Shown: positions 42,179 to 51,929 of the stretch, piece after piece
Layout of the letters: each line of letters begins with the position of its first letter
How positions within the stretch are numbered: position 1 is the first letter of the stretch
Source of the DNA: UPXZ01 sp049840795
Lineage (GTDB): Bacteria; Bacteroidota; Bacteroidia; Bacteroidales; Paludibacteraceae
Reading direction: 5' to 3'
Length of the DNA stretch: 64,000 bases
Assembly: GCA_049840795.1 (NCBI GenBank)
Contig: JASGJK010000036.1
Coordinates: forward strand, 1 to 64,000
Position numbers and translations under genes: made by a program
The notes under the pieces: generated by a model
The model's database searches: none
What the model saw: only the letters and a program-made list of their open reading frames with translations
What the model was told of the DNA's origin: nothing

Positions 42179-44641
42179 TTATTTGAAATCCACCGTTATT
42201 TTTAAGTTAAATTGTCTGCTTGTGAGGTAATTGGGTACTCCGTTTTGAACATTGTTTACGTCCGTTACCCAATAATATGAATTTACATTTTTGAAATCAA
42301 AGAGGTTGAATATCTCAAAATTTAACCAAATATTTTTTATATGTTTCATCCAAGATTTTTCTAATAACTTATCTTTTCCACTGATGATTTCTCGCGAAGC
42401 TCCTATGTCCACGCGTTTGTAGGATGAGCTGCGGAATACAGGCATATAAAATTTACTTTGAGCCAACGACATTGGTAATCCGTCAGAATAAATGGCACGC
42501 AAATGTAATTTATATTTGGGATTATTTGGCAAATAATCGGAGAAAAGCATCGAAAAACTATATCGTTGTTCATTGGGGCGCGAAATCCATCCCGGATAAA
42601 TAATTTTGTTGGTGCTTTTGCTCAAATACCAGTCATTATACGTGTTTTGTTTTGATTGCATAAGCGATACGTTGATCCACGAATCGGTGCCCGGTACAAG
42701 TTCTCCGAAAAGTTTCATATCAATACCGGTGGTATATGCTTTGGCATCATTTTCGCCGGTATAGCGGATGCGTACATTATCAACCGAGTAGGAGATAATC
42801 CGATCGGCTAATTTCAGGTATGCCTCGGTAGTGAGTTTGAACGGACGTCCCCAACCACGAAAATAATAGTCGCCACCGAGTACAAAGTGGAGCGAACGCT
42901 GTGCCTTGATGTTTTTGTTCAGCTGAATAGTTAAATTTCCAAGTGCATCGGTTATTGTATCTCGCATCTCTTTATAAAACGGAGATTGGTAATATACGCC
43001 TGTTGCCACACGGAAACCGAAGTCTTTTCTCCAATGTGGTAAAATGGTGAATGAAACACGAGGACTAAGGATAAACTCGTTATTGAACGACCAAAAATTG
43101 GTTCTTATTCCGCCGGTTAAAGTATAAAGCGCTCCGTTAGTATCCCATCGATAGGTGTCCTGAATATACGAGGTTGTTCTCCAATTGGTCAAAGTGGGGT
43201 TGTTTGATTTAAGATTATAATACAGATCCACTACGTTATCGTATTTATACGGCATCGAATACCCGGCGGAGTCTCGCCATTCCCATTCGTTAATTTTATC
43301 CGAGATAGTTTCTATCTGAAAGTTAGCGCCCCATTTTAGTGTGTGTCCTGCTTTTGCATATTCTCCGTTGTGAGCCAAGGTTGCTACGTTGGCTTTCAGG
43401 CGATTACGCGCATGCTGATGATATACGCCAACACCCAATTGTTCGCCTTCTTTGTTTTCTTCGTTGAGATCCATCTTCACTTCACTTAATATGTATTCTC
43501 CGTGAATGTCGTATGTCTCGTTTTCGTTGGTGTTGAATGCCGATGCTTGCAAACCGAGTTTTAATTGATTATTCGGTTTGAAGTTTAGCGTGAGAGCTCC
43601 AAAACTTGTTTGGAAAAGATCTTTTTCCTGTCCGTCAAAATAAACCATCAACTTACGTCCCATGCTGTACGTTCCAAAAGTTGTTTCGCGCGATTCGGGC
43701 ACAAAATTAAAGTTGTTTTGAGAAAAATTACCCAAAAACGTAACTTCCCACTTTGGCGCAAGTTGATAGGTGAGATAGGTCTGATAGTCTATAAACGATG
43801 GTTTGTATTCTCCTTTGGTGTCTAATGTGCCTAATAAGTATTGAGATGTTTTGTAACGTATTCCGTGCATTTGGGTAAATCGTTTTCCGGAAGTACCCAC
43901 GTAAGCCGATGCTCCCAGCAAACTTACCATAGCGGAAGCCTCAAACGATTCCGGTTTTTTATATTTAATATCCAATACTGATGACATTTTATCTCCGTAT
44001 TCGGCATTGAAGCCTCCGGCGGCAAAGTTTACGCTTCCAACCATATCGGTATTGATAAAGCTTAAACCTTCTTGCTGTCCGGCACGGATTAAAAGCGGTT
44101 TGTAAATTTCCGTTCCGTTCACATACACGATGTTTTCATCAAAACTTCCTCCGCGAACGTTGTATTGCGAACTCAATTCGTTGTTCATCGTAACGCCGGA
44201 AAAAGAGATAAGCAACGATTCAAAGTTACCGCTTGTGTTGGGCATTTGACGTAGTTTACCGGCATCAAGACTTTCCATTATCGAGGTTTGCCTACGTATG
44301 GAGGTGATATTTACATCCTTAAGTTGTTTCGCTTTCGATAGTAATATTACGGTTATTTGAACTATCCTTTTGTTGGGATATATGGTATGTTTTATGGTTT
44401 CGTATCCAATATGTGAATATACAATGGAAACAGAGTCGGTAACTTCTATACTTAAATCGTAATAGCCGTTTTGATTGGTACTTGTAGCTATGTTTGTTCC
44501 TTCAAAACGAATCCCTGCATTTTCGATACCTCTGTTATTCTCGTCAATCACATAGCCATAAACACGCACTTTTTGAGCCTGAGCAAAAACAGCGAGCGAG
44601 GTAAACAGAAAAAAGATTATCAGCGAAATTTTATTTTTCAT
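42179..44641 (-). CDS. TonB-dependent outer membrane receptor
   Basis: 820 aa from ATG 44641 (MKNKISLIIFF), with signal peptide cleaved near VFAQAQ. Residues ~20-105 are a carboxypeptidase-regulatory-like domain (VYGYVIDENNRGIENAGI, GYYDLS, SHIGYETI), then a plug domain (LRQMPNTSGNFESLLISFSG, QYNVRGGSFDENIVYVNG) and a ~550-residue barrel ending in an aromatic-lysine terminus. No SusD partner is adjacent, so it is not a canonical PUL pair. The ligand is not visible. A -7 box lies ~95 bp upstream. Confidence 0.9.
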   Translation of the reverse strand: MKNKISLIIFFLFTSLAVFAQAQKVRVYGYVIDENNRGIENAGIRFEGTNIATSTNQNGYYDLSIEVTDSVSIVYSHIGYETIKHTIYPNKRIVQITVILLSKAKQLKDVNITSIRRQTSIMESLDAGKLRQMPNTSGNFESLLISFSGVTMNNELSSQYNVRGGSFDENIVYVNGTEIYKPLLIRAGQQEGLSFINTDMVGSVNFAAGGFNAEYGDKMSSVLDIKYKKPESFEASAMVSLLGASAYVGTSGKRFTQMHGIRYKTSQYLLGTLDTKGEYKPSFIDYQTYLTYQLAPKWEVTFLGNFSQNNFNFVPESRETTFGTYSMGRKLMVYFDGQEKDLFQTSFGALTLNFKPNNQLKLGLQASAFNTNENETYDIHGEYILSEVKMDLNEENKEGEQLGVGVYHQHARNRLKANVATLAHNGEYAKAGHTLKWGANFQIETISDKINEWEWRDSAGYSMPYKYDNVVDLYYNLKSNNPTLTNWRTTSYIQDTYRWDTNGALYTLTGGIRTNFWSFNNEFILSPRVSFTILPHWRKDFGFRVATGVYYQSPFYKEMRDTITDALGNLTIQLNKNIKAQRSLHFVLGGDYYFRGWGRPFKLTTEAYLKLADRIISYSVDNVRIRYTGENDAKAYTTGIDMKLFGELVPGTDSWINVSLMQSKQNTYNDWYLSKSTNKIIYPGWISRPNEQRYSFSMLFSDYLPNNPKYKLHLRAIYSDGLPMSLAQSKFYMPVFRSSSYKRVDIGASREIISGKDKLLEKSWMKHIKNIWLNFEIFNLFDFKNVNSYYWVTDVNNVQNGVPNYLTSRQFNLKITVDFK

Positions 44642-44735
44642 CCGAAATAAAAACTTGTGCTTCACATTATCAATCCGCAAGGAGAGGAGCAAACTTAGAA
44701 TATAACGTGTAATAAGCTAACTTATTTTCAAAACG

Positions 44736-44743
44736 CAAAAATA
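44736..44743 (-). promoter_or_regulatory. -7 box for the TonB receptor gene
   Basis: TATTTTTG on the minus strand matches TAnnTTTG, upstream of the receptor start. Confidence 0.4.
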
Positions 44744-44889
44744 GCGATAATCTGTCAGCCAGCAAAATGTTTTTAAAGGTAGTTGTGTGATGAGGGATTT
44801 GCGCCTTACCCTACATTAACAAAGTGTAAGTGCTAAGAAGATCGCGAGTTTATACGCTTGTGGCAAAAAGCCGAAGAATCCATTCATTG

Positions 44890-46224
44890 TTACAACTTCA
44901 TACGTATTCTCCATTCGTTCGGATAGAGGTTGTTACAACGATTGCCTACGTTTTTCACCCAACCGAGAGGGACGTTTTTGTATGTCAATAAAAGAAATCC
45001 AAGAGGCTCATCCGGCAATACAATCGCTTCTTTTTTCAAATAATTGATAGCCGTTTTATAATCAACTTCCGCATTACAAAAAGCACGGGTGTTTAATTGC
45101 TTGGATAATGCCAATCCCTGATGCGGAATAAAATCCTTCCCTTTTTGTTCGGCAAGCGTAATGCCGGCGTGCAAAATGTTTAACTTGTTCTTGATAAAAT
45201 CAAATTTCTCCGCTTTCTCTTTGTCAAATGCTGAAATGACATTGTTTTCCTGATAAATCTTCCATCTTTCGGGAATGTGAAGCCAATGTTTTAATTGCTC
45301 TACCTCTTTTGCTTTTTTTACGTTTTCCGTTTTTCGAACTTTACCGGTATGTTGTAGCTCATCGTTCTCCGCTGTTTTTCTTAACGCGGCAATAAAAAAA
45401 CCTTCGCCTTTTGTTTTGTGAGGAAAAAATCGATAACCTTTTTCCGTAACGGTGATTTCAGGAAAATCATTTGTGCTTAAGGGAGCAAATTGAGCGCCGA
45501 GTTCATTCTCTATCCAACGTATGTTTTCTTCGTTTTCTTCCAAATTATAGGTGCAGGTACTGTAAATAAGTATGCCGTTAGTCTTGAGTGAATCCCACAC
45601 ATCGTACAAAACATCTTTTTGACGAGCAGCGCACATCGCTACATTTTGCTCACTCCATTCATTGATTGAAGCGGTATCTTTCCGAAACATCCCTTCACCA
45701 CTGCAAGGCGCGTCCACCACCACTACATCGAAGAAACCTGAAAGGCGTTGAAAATCCCTCGGCTCGTTGTTAGTAACTACCACGGCGTCATTTCCCCACT
45801 TGATCAAGTTTTCAGCTAAAATATACGCTCTGGAACGGACAATCTCATTACTTATCAACAATCCTTTTTCATTGATAAATTGTGAAATAAGAGTTGATTT
45901 TCCACCAGGCGCCGCGCATAAGTCTAATACCGTACTTGCTTTGTTTATGAGCTGAGATAAGGCTTGTTGCAAAAACATTGATGAGGCTTCCTGTACGTAG
46001 TAAGCACCCGTGTGAAGTAACGGATCGGCAGTAAAGAGTGGACGTTCCCGCAGATAGAAGCCTTCGTTGCACCAACTTACATTTTCATCCGATGGCTTTA
46101 ACTCGATTTTATTGTTTACACGGACGCTTGTAGGTGATGCGGTGTGTAACGAATCCAAAAAGGATTCAAAATCTTCTCGAAGGATTTTCTTTGTGCGGAT
46201 GATAAATGGTTGGGGTAAGTTCAT
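44890..46224 (-). CDS. RsmF/RsmB-like rRNA cytosine-C5 methyltransferase
   Basis: 444 aa. SAM-binding Rossmann fold: VLDLCAAPGGKSTLIS (motif I), then VVVVDAPCSGEGMFRKD (motif IV, with a catalytic-region Cys) and IYSTCTYNLEENE (motif VI, catalytic Cys). The N-terminal TSVRVN segment and a C-terminal PUA-like region (~residues 360-444) are as in RsmF. It methylates cytosines in 16S rRNA; the exact site is inferred from the family. It is separated by 248 bp from the TonB receptor and diverges from the PBP gene. Confidence 0.88.
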   Translation of the reverse strand: MNLPQPFIIRTKKILREDFESFLDSLHTASPTSVRVNNKIELKPSDENVSWCNEGFYLRERPLFTADPLLHTGAYYVQEASSMFLQQALSQLINKASTVLDLCAAPGGKSTLISQFINEKGLLISNEIVRSRAYILAENLIKWGNDAVVVTNNEPRDFQRLSGFFDVVVVDAPCSGEGMFRKDTASINEWSEQNVAMCAARQKDVLYDVWDSLKTNGILIYSTCTYNLEENEENIRWIENELGAQFAPLSTNDFPEITVTEKGYRFFPHKTKGEGFFIAALRKTAENDELQHTGKVRKTENVKKAKEVEQLKHWLHIPERWKIYQENNVISAFDKEKAEKFDFIKNKLNILHAGITLAEQKGKDFIPHQGLALSKQLNTRAFCNAEVDYKTAINYLKKEAIVLPDEPLGFLLLTYKNVPLGWVKNVGNRCNNLYPNEWRIRMKL

Positions 46225-46243
46225 TTTTTTACATTTTACACTG

Positions 46244-46251
46244 CAAAAATA
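46244..46251 (-). promoter_or_regulatory. -7 box for the rRNA methyltransferase gene
   Basis: TATTTTTG on the minus strand matches TAnnTTTG, 20 bp from the start codon. Confidence 0.4.
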
Positions 46252-46360
46252 TAAAAAACCTTTGATTTTACGTTAATATACGCCATATTGCATAATAAAA
46301 GCAAAATAAGATATATCATACAAATTTTGTAAATTCACTTATTATTTAAAACATTTCAAT

Positions 46361-46368
46361 TAAATTTG
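46361..46368 (+). promoter_or_regulatory. -7 box for the penicillin-binding protein gene
   Basis: TAAATTTG matches TAnnTTTG, 23 bp before the PBP start; no TTG was found at the ideal distance. Confidence 0.4.
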
Positions 46369-46391
46369 TCTGAAAATTTAATATCCGATAT

Positions 46392-48836
46392 ATGAATTGG
46401 AAATATATTCATTCTCAGTTACTTATATTCTTCAATAAATCTAAAGAAGTATTTTTTCAATTTATTGCTTGGCGGGAAAAACGGATTGTACGATTTCATT
46501 CTCTTCCGAAATGGAAAAAAGCGGCAAATTCGATGCTGACTTTATTTGCCCTATTTCTTTTCTATCTTTTTTTGGTTGATATGAATTTTTTATGGTTATT
46601 TGGTAAATCGCCTTCTATCAGGGCAATTGCCGATCCTCCACAATCGCTTTCTTCCGAAATCATAAGTGCCGATGGCAAAATGCTCGGTAAGTACTTTAAC
46701 GAAAACCGTAAGTTAGTAAAATACGAAAATATATCACCCAAACTGATAAATACGTTGGTTTGTACTGAAGATGTACGTTTTTACAACCATTTCGGTATCG
46801 ATTTTCACGGATTGGCTTCGGCTTTAAGAGATGCCATCAAAGGAAATCCGCGTGGCGCAAGTACCATCACTCAGCAGTTGGTAAAGAATATGTATAAGAC
46901 CCGAAGCCAATATTCCACCGGATTCTTAGGGTCGCTTCCCGGACTACGTTTACTCATCGAGAAAACAAAAGAATGGACAGCTGCTACAAAGCTAGAACTA
47001 TTTTATTCTAAAAATGAGATAATTACTATGTATCTCAATACGGTAAGTTTTGGGAGTAACGCTTACGGAATACACACTGCCGCCAAAACTTACTTCAATA
47101 CTACGCCGGATAAACTGACGTACGAGCAATCTGCCGTCTTGGTCGGTTTGCTGAAAGCCATCACCCGCTATAATCCATACATCCATCCTGATAATTCGTT
47201 GAAAAGGAGAAATCTGATATTTCAACTGTTGGTGAAAAATAAATATATCACGCAAGTGGCAGCCGATTCGCTGACACAAATTCCATTAGCGCTAAACTAT
47301 AGCGTAGAAAAGCCCAATGAGGGTATTGCTCCCTATTTTCGCGCCTATTTGACACGCTTCTTAGAGTCATGGGGCGAAGCGAACGGTTATGATATATATT
47401 CGGATGGATTAAAAATATATGTGACTATCGACTCGCGGTTGCAACAATATGCCGAAGAGGCTGTACAAAAACAGATGAAAACATTACAACGGAGTTTTTT
47501 TGAGCATTGGTCGGGACAAAATCCGTGGCGTGACGAAAATGGCAACGAATTACCTCATTTCATCGAAGAACTCACAAAAAGGACAACTATCTACAAAAAG
47601 CTTCAGGCAAGATTTCAAAATAATCAAGATTCCATTCAAAAATACCTGAATAAAGTAAAAGATATAAAGGTATTCGATTATAACTCAAAAGGATATAAAA
47701 ATTTCAAAATGAGTATAATGGATTCCATTCGGTATATGAATCACTTTTTGCATTGTGGATTCGTGGCTATGGAACCCGATACAAAGTACGTAAAAGCTTG
47801 GGTTGGTGATGTAAACTATGATTATTGGCAATACGATAAAGTAGCACAAAGTAAACGTCAACCGGGCTCAACTTTTAAGCTGTTCGTTTATACCGCAGGG
47901 ATGATTAATGGGAAATCGCCTTGCGACACGTATGTGGACGAACCTTTTGTGTGGAAATACGACAATAAGACCTGGAGTCCTAAAAATGCTACAGGCGGGT
48001 TTACTTATTCAACTATGACACTGAAACGTGCTTTCGCTCGGTCTATAAATTCCGTTGCGGCTAAGTTGGCGCAAGAAGTTGGTATTCCCAACGTAGCCAA
48101 AACCGCACACTTACTTGGAATACAGTCTAAATTAGTGGAGGTACCCCCGCTAAGTTTAGGAGCTTCCGATGTATCGCTGCTTGAAATGGTAAACTCATAC
48201 AGCACCGTAGTAGGAGAGGGTATGTACCATTTACCAATTATTATTACCAAGATAGAAGATAACGACGGCTATGTGATATATGAAAATAAAATAAAACCCA
48301 AACCTGTTATTTCGTATGAAAATGCTTTTTTGATGACAGAACTGCTCAAAGGCGGTATCACAGAACCGGGAGGAACCTCACGCGCTTTGTGGAATTTTGA
48401 TTTAATGCGTTGGAATACCGAATTTGGAGGAAAAACCGGAACTTCTTCCAATTATTCTGATGCTTGGTATGTAGGTGTAACACCAAAATTAATCGGAGGA
48501 GCTTGGGTCGGGGCTGAACACAGAAGTATCCACTTTCGTAACGGAAGTTTAGGGCAGGGAAGTCGAACGGCATTACCTGTTTTCGCACTTTTTATGGAAA
48601 AAGTATTGTCGGACAAGAATTTTGAATATTATCGGGCAAAATTTCCGACGGAACCAAAGGAGAAAATACTTCGTGAATATAAGTGCGATTTCGATTACGA
48701 GCCTGATACTACCGACGTGAGAGATTCGTTGGATATGGTGCCTATGGAAGCGATTCCTACGCCGGATATCAAAATAGGAAATGGAGAAAACACTCAAGAC
48801 AAAGAGGGTGACATAAATGTAAATCACACAGATTAA
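46392..48836 (+). CDS. Class A penicillin-binding protein (PBP1A-like)
   Basis: 814 aa bifunctional peptidoglycan synthase. A membrane anchor lies at ~residues 46-66. Glycosyltransferase domain: EDVRFYNHFGIDFHGLASAL, GASTITQQLVKNMYKTR and LYLNT-like MYLNTVSFGSNAYGI. Transpeptidase domain: active serine in RQPGSTFKLFVY, SIN in RSINSVAAKL and GGKTGTSSNYSDAWYVG. The C-terminal tail is acidic. It makes and crosslinks glycan strands in the periplasm. nfnA follows after ~100 bp on the same strand, but the two are functionally unrelated. Confidence 0.95.
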   Translation: MNWKYIHSQLLIFFNKSKEVFFQFIAWREKRIVRFHSLPKWKKAANSMLTLFALFLFYLFLVDMNFLWLFGKSPSIRAIADPPQSLSSEIISADGKMLGKYFNENRKLVKYENISPKLINTLVCTEDVRFYNHFGIDFHGLASALRDAIKGNPRGASTITQQLVKNMYKTRSQYSTGFLGSLPGLRLLIEKTKEWTAATKLELFYSKNEIITMYLNTVSFGSNAYGIHTAAKTYFNTTPDKLTYEQSAVLVGLLKAITRYNPYIHPDNSLKRRNLIFQLLVKNKYITQVAADSLTQIPLALNYSVEKPNEGIAPYFRAYLTRFLESWGEANGYDIYSDGLKIYVTIDSRLQQYAEEAVQKQMKTLQRSFFEHWSGQNPWRDENGNELPHFIEELTKRTTIYKKLQARFQNNQDSIQKYLNKVKDIKVFDYNSKGYKNFKMSIMDSIRYMNHFLHCGFVAMEPDTKYVKAWVGDVNYDYWQYDKVAQSKRQPGSTFKLFVYTAGMINGKSPCDTYVDEPFVWKYDNKTWSPKNATGGFTYSTMTLKRAFARSINSVAAKLAQEVGIPNVAKTAHLLGIQSKLVEVPPLSLGASDVSLLEMVNSYSTVVGEGMYHLPIIITKIEDNDGYVIYENKIKPKPVISYENAFLMTELLKGGITEPGGTSRALWNFDLMRWNTEFGGKTGTSSNYSDAWYVGVTPKLIGGAWVGAEHRSIHFRNGSLGQGSRTALPVFALFMEKVLSDKNFEYYRAKFPTEPKEKILREYKCDFDYEPDTTDVRDSLDMVPMEAIPTPDIKIGNGENTQDKEGDINVNHTD

Positions 48837-48938
48837 CCGAAAAACTGGAGCGAATCAAAGTGAAAATAAACCTGAAACTTGAACTCCGGAACTCTAAACC
48901 TATACCCAATAGCCAAGACTTTTAAAATGATTAAATAG

Positions 48939-49757
48939 ATGAATAAAATTGTAAGTAAAGAGTACTTTTCTGCTAACGTAGTAAAATTTGAGGTAGAAGC
49001 ACCGTTGATAGCCCGTTCGCGCAGAGCGGGACATTTTGTTATAGTTCGTGTAGGAGAGAAGGGAGAACGCATTCCACTGACCATTGCCGATGCTAATCTT
49101 GAGAAAGGAACAATCACTATCGTAGTGCAAAGTATCGGTGTTTCTTCTTCCAAACTTTGTGCGCTTAATGAAGGAGATTTTATTACTGACTTGGTTGGTC
49201 CGCTCGGAAAAGCTACTCATATTGAGAACTTTGGGACGGTGGTGTGCGCCTGCGGTGGTGTGGGAACAGCCCCTATGATGCCAATTGTAAAAGCGCTGAG
49301 AGATGCCGGCAACAAAGTAATTACGGTGTTGGCAGCCCGAAATAAAGAGTTAATCATTCTCGAAGAACAAATGCGTGCATACTCCGATGAAGTTGTGGTA
49401 ATGACAGACGATGGGAGTTACGGCAACAAAGGGCTCGTAACACAGGGAGTTGAGTCGCTTATAAATCGAGAAAAAACAGACTTGGTTGTAACCATCGGTC
49501 CGGCAATAATGATGAAATTCGTCAGTCTTCTTACCAAAAAATATGAAATACTTACATTGGCTTCGCTGAATACAATTATGGTTGACGGTACAGGTATGTG
49601 TGGCGCTTGCCGTGTCACTGTCGGAGGTAAAACCAAATTCGTTTGTGTTGATGGACCCGAATTTGACGCACACCAAGTTGATTTTGATGAAATGCTGATG
49701 CGGCTTGGAGGCTACAAAGATATGGAACAGGAAGATTTGAAAAAGATTAAAAAATGA
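48939..49757 (+). CDS. nfnA: NfnA-type ferredoxin-NADP reductase small subunit
   Basis: 272 aa flavoprotein: FAD-binding barrel (residues ~1-95, RAGHFVIVRVGEKGERIPLT), NAD(H)-binding fold (CGGVGTAPMMPIVKAL) and a C-terminal [2Fe-2S] site (GTGMCGACRVTVGGKTKFVC). In other bacteria NfnAB couples NADH, NADPH and ferredoxin by electron bifurcation. The partner subunit is encoded 86 bp downstream. An annotation as sulfide dehydrogenase subunit or PyrK-like protein is an older name for the same family. Confidence 0.87.
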   Translation: MNKIVSKEYFSANVVKFEVEAPLIARSRRAGHFVIVRVGEKGERIPLTIADANLEKGTITIVVQSIGVSSSKLCALNEGDFITDLVGPLGKATHIENFGTVVCACGGVGTAPMMPIVKALRDAGNKVITVLAARNKELIILEEQMRAYSDEVVVMTDDGSYGNKGLVTQGVESLINREKTDLVVTIGPAIMMKFVSLLTKKYEILTLASLNTIMVDGTGMCGACRVTVGGKTKFVCVDGPEFDAHQVDFDEMLMRLGGYKDMEQEDLKKIKK

Positions 49758-49843
49758 TAGTTGGATACTTCAGATTCAGCATATAATGCTTATAACCGGT
49801 TGATTGTGTTATTGCTGGCTGAAGTAAAATAAAATATACAACA

Positions 49844-51289
49844 ATGAGAAGAAATGAGCCTTGGCGCGCAGCGTTACGTACTGCGATCAAAGCCAAAGAA
49901 AGAGCAGAGAAGCCTCGCGTGCGTATGCCCGAATTGGATGCTGCATATCGTAGTCGCGTACGTACTGAGGAGGTAAACCTTGGATTAACTCCCGAGCTTG
50001 CTATTGAGGAAGCAAAACGCTGTTTAGACTGTGCCAATCCCACTTGTATGGAAGGCTGTCCTGTGGGCATATATATTCCCGATTTTATCAAGAACATAGA
50101 GCGTGGTGAGTTTTTGGAGGCGGCAAAGGTGCTGAAAGAAACTTCGGCGCTTCCGGCGGTATGCGGGCGTGTTTGCCCACAAGAGCGGCAGTGTGAATCA
50201 AAGTGTATTCATCTCAAAATGAAAAAAGAACCGGTTGCTATCGGTTATTTAGAACGTTTTGCCGCTGATTTTGAACGTGAAAGCGGTCAAGTGTCCATCC
50301 CTGAAACAGCGCCGGCTAATGGTGTAAAAATTGCTGTTGTGGGCTCGGGACCAGCCGGGCTGGCTTTTGCCGGCGATATGGCAAAATATGGATATGATGT
50401 TACTGTGTTTGAGGCATTGCACGAAATTGGAGGTGTATTGAAATATGGAATCCCTGAATTTCGTCTTCCGAATAAAATTGTAGATGTGGAAATTGAAAAT
50501 TTACGTTCGATGGGAGTGAAGTTTATCAACAACTGCATTGTAGGCAAAACCATATCGATACAAGAACTTGAAGATGAACAATACAAAGGTATCTTTGTTG
50601 GAAGTGGTGCCGGATTGCCCCGATTTATGAATATTCCCGGCGAAAACTTAGTGGGAATAATGTCTTCCAACGAGTATTTAACTCGTGTAAATTTGATGGA
50701 TGCTGCCAATCCAGACTCGGATACACCGGTTTTTCAAGGGAAGAAGGTGGCGGTTATTGGTGGCGGCAACACGGCAATGGATGCAGTACGTACTGCACGT
50801 CGTCTTGGGGCTGAAAAGGCGATGATTGTCTATCGGCGTTCCGAAGAAGAGATGCCGGCACGTGTCGAAGAGGTAAAGCACGCCAAAGAAGAAGGTATTG
50901 AATTCCTCACATTACACAATCCTGTTGAATATCGCGGGAATGAATCCGGACGTGTTACGCAGATGCTTTTGCAAGTAATGCAATTGGGTGAACCTGATGC
51001 TTCCGGACGCCGTTCGCCGGTGGAAATTGCAGGTGAAACACGTTTGGTGGACGTTGATGAAGTTATTGTGAGTGTAGGAGTATCACCTAATCCGCTTATA
51101 TCACAGTCGGTACCTGAGTTGCAGACTACAAAATGGGGTACGCTGGTGGTTGATGAAAATACGATGCAGACATCGCTCCCGATGCTTTTTGCCGGAGGAG
51201 ACATTGTACGCGGTGGAGCTACCGTTATTTTAGCGATGGGCGATGGAAGGAAAGCCGCCAAAGCGATGAATGAATGGGTAAAAAGCTGA
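49844..51289 (+). CDS. nfnB: NfnB-type / NADPH-dependent glutamate synthase-like large subunit
   Basis: 481 aa. The N-terminal Fe-S domain has CLDCANPTCMEGCP and CGRVCPQERQCESKC cysteine clusters; then an FAD site (GSGPAGLAFAGDMAKYGYDV) and an NADPH site (GGGNTAMDAVRTARRLGAE). It is often annotated gltA or glutamate synthase (NADPH), but pairing with nfnA supports the transhydrogenase role. A hairpin terminator follows. Confidence 0.88.
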   Translation: MRRNEPWRAALRTAIKAKERAEKPRVRMPELDAAYRSRVRTEEVNLGLTPELAIEEAKRCLDCANPTCMEGCPVGIYIPDFIKNIERGEFLEAAKVLKETSALPAVCGRVCPQERQCESKCIHLKMKKEPVAIGYLERFAADFERESGQVSIPETAPANGVKIAVVGSGPAGLAFAGDMAKYGYDVTVFEALHEIGGVLKYGIPEFRLPNKIVDVEIENLRSMGVKFINNCIVGKTISIQELEDEQYKGIFVGSGAGLPRFMNIPGENLVGIMSSNEYLTRVNLMDAANPDSDTPVFQGKKVAVIGGGNTAMDAVRTARRLGAEKAMIVYRRSEEEMPARVEEVKHAKEEGIEFLTLHNPVEYRGNESGRVTQMLLQVMQLGEPDASGRRSPVEIAGETRLVDVDEVIVSVGVSPNPLISQSVPELQTTKWGTLVVDENTMQTSLPMLFAGGDIVRGGATVILAMGDGRKAAKAMNEWVKS

Positions 51290-51369
51290 TTTGTAAATGT
51301 TTAATTTTCATGCAGAACGTGTTTATGATGTTTGATAGATGTGAATAACCGTTCCTTTATTAAGCTAAA

Positions 51370-51410
51370 ACAAAAAACAGGGTGCCCATTCGGACATCCT
51401 GTTTTTGTTT
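51370..51410. terminator. Bidirectional hairpin terminator after nfnB
   Basis: ACAAAAAACAGG on the left pairs with CCTGTTTTTGT on the right, with further GTGCC/GGACAT partial pairing, ending in TGTTT. It lies between nfnB and the convergent secreted-protein gene. Confidence 0.7.
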
Positions 51411-51428
51411 AATTACAACTCTTTAGAA

Positions 51429-51905
51429 CTACCAACCAGTCCCAATATCCTCATGTAAAATATAGCTCAGCTCTTGTGAAGTATTATTATAAAAATCAAG
51501 TGGTTCAAAAAATAATGTTATGTTAGAACCGAAAGGACAACTAAGACTATATCCTTGATCATAACTAAAAGTATGTGTAACTCCACTCTGTGAACTTGTA
51601 ATATATATTTCTGCATTGATAATGCTCAAGTTGATTTCACCATATCTACGTTTCAGAGTCATATAATTTGTCTGTCCGGAATAAACTACCACAGACATTA
51701 CACGGTGACTAATTGACCCGCTATTTAAATTTTGATATGTTAAATCTACCGTGATGTGTAATGGACCAAAATTAAAATAATCTGGGGTGTCGTTATAAAA
51801 CTCAAAAGTATAAATATTGTTATCTACTGGTATTGCTACTAATTGTGCTTGAATTGAACTTAAGCTTGACAAAAAACACAATATAGAAATAATTTTTAGT
51901 TTCAT
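51429..51905 (-). CDS. Secreted hypothetical protein
   Basis: 158 aa with a clear signal peptide (MKLKIISILCFLSSLSSIQAQ). The rest is Ser/Thr/Tyr-rich, predicted beta-structured, with no recognised domain and no sorting domain. It lies 24 bp downstream of the large T9SS protein gene on the same strand, so it may be its operon partner. No function is assigned. Confidence 0.6.
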   Translation of the reverse strand: MKLKIISILCFLSSLSSIQAQLVAIPVDNNIYTFEFYNDTPDYFNFGPLHITVDLTYQNLNSGSISHRVMSVVVYSGQTNYMTLKRRYGEINLSIINAEIYITSSQSGVTHTFSYDQGYSLSCPFGSNITLFFEPLDFYNNTSQELSYILHEDIGTGW

Positions 51906-51929
51906 TTTTATATTTGTTAAAATTAAACC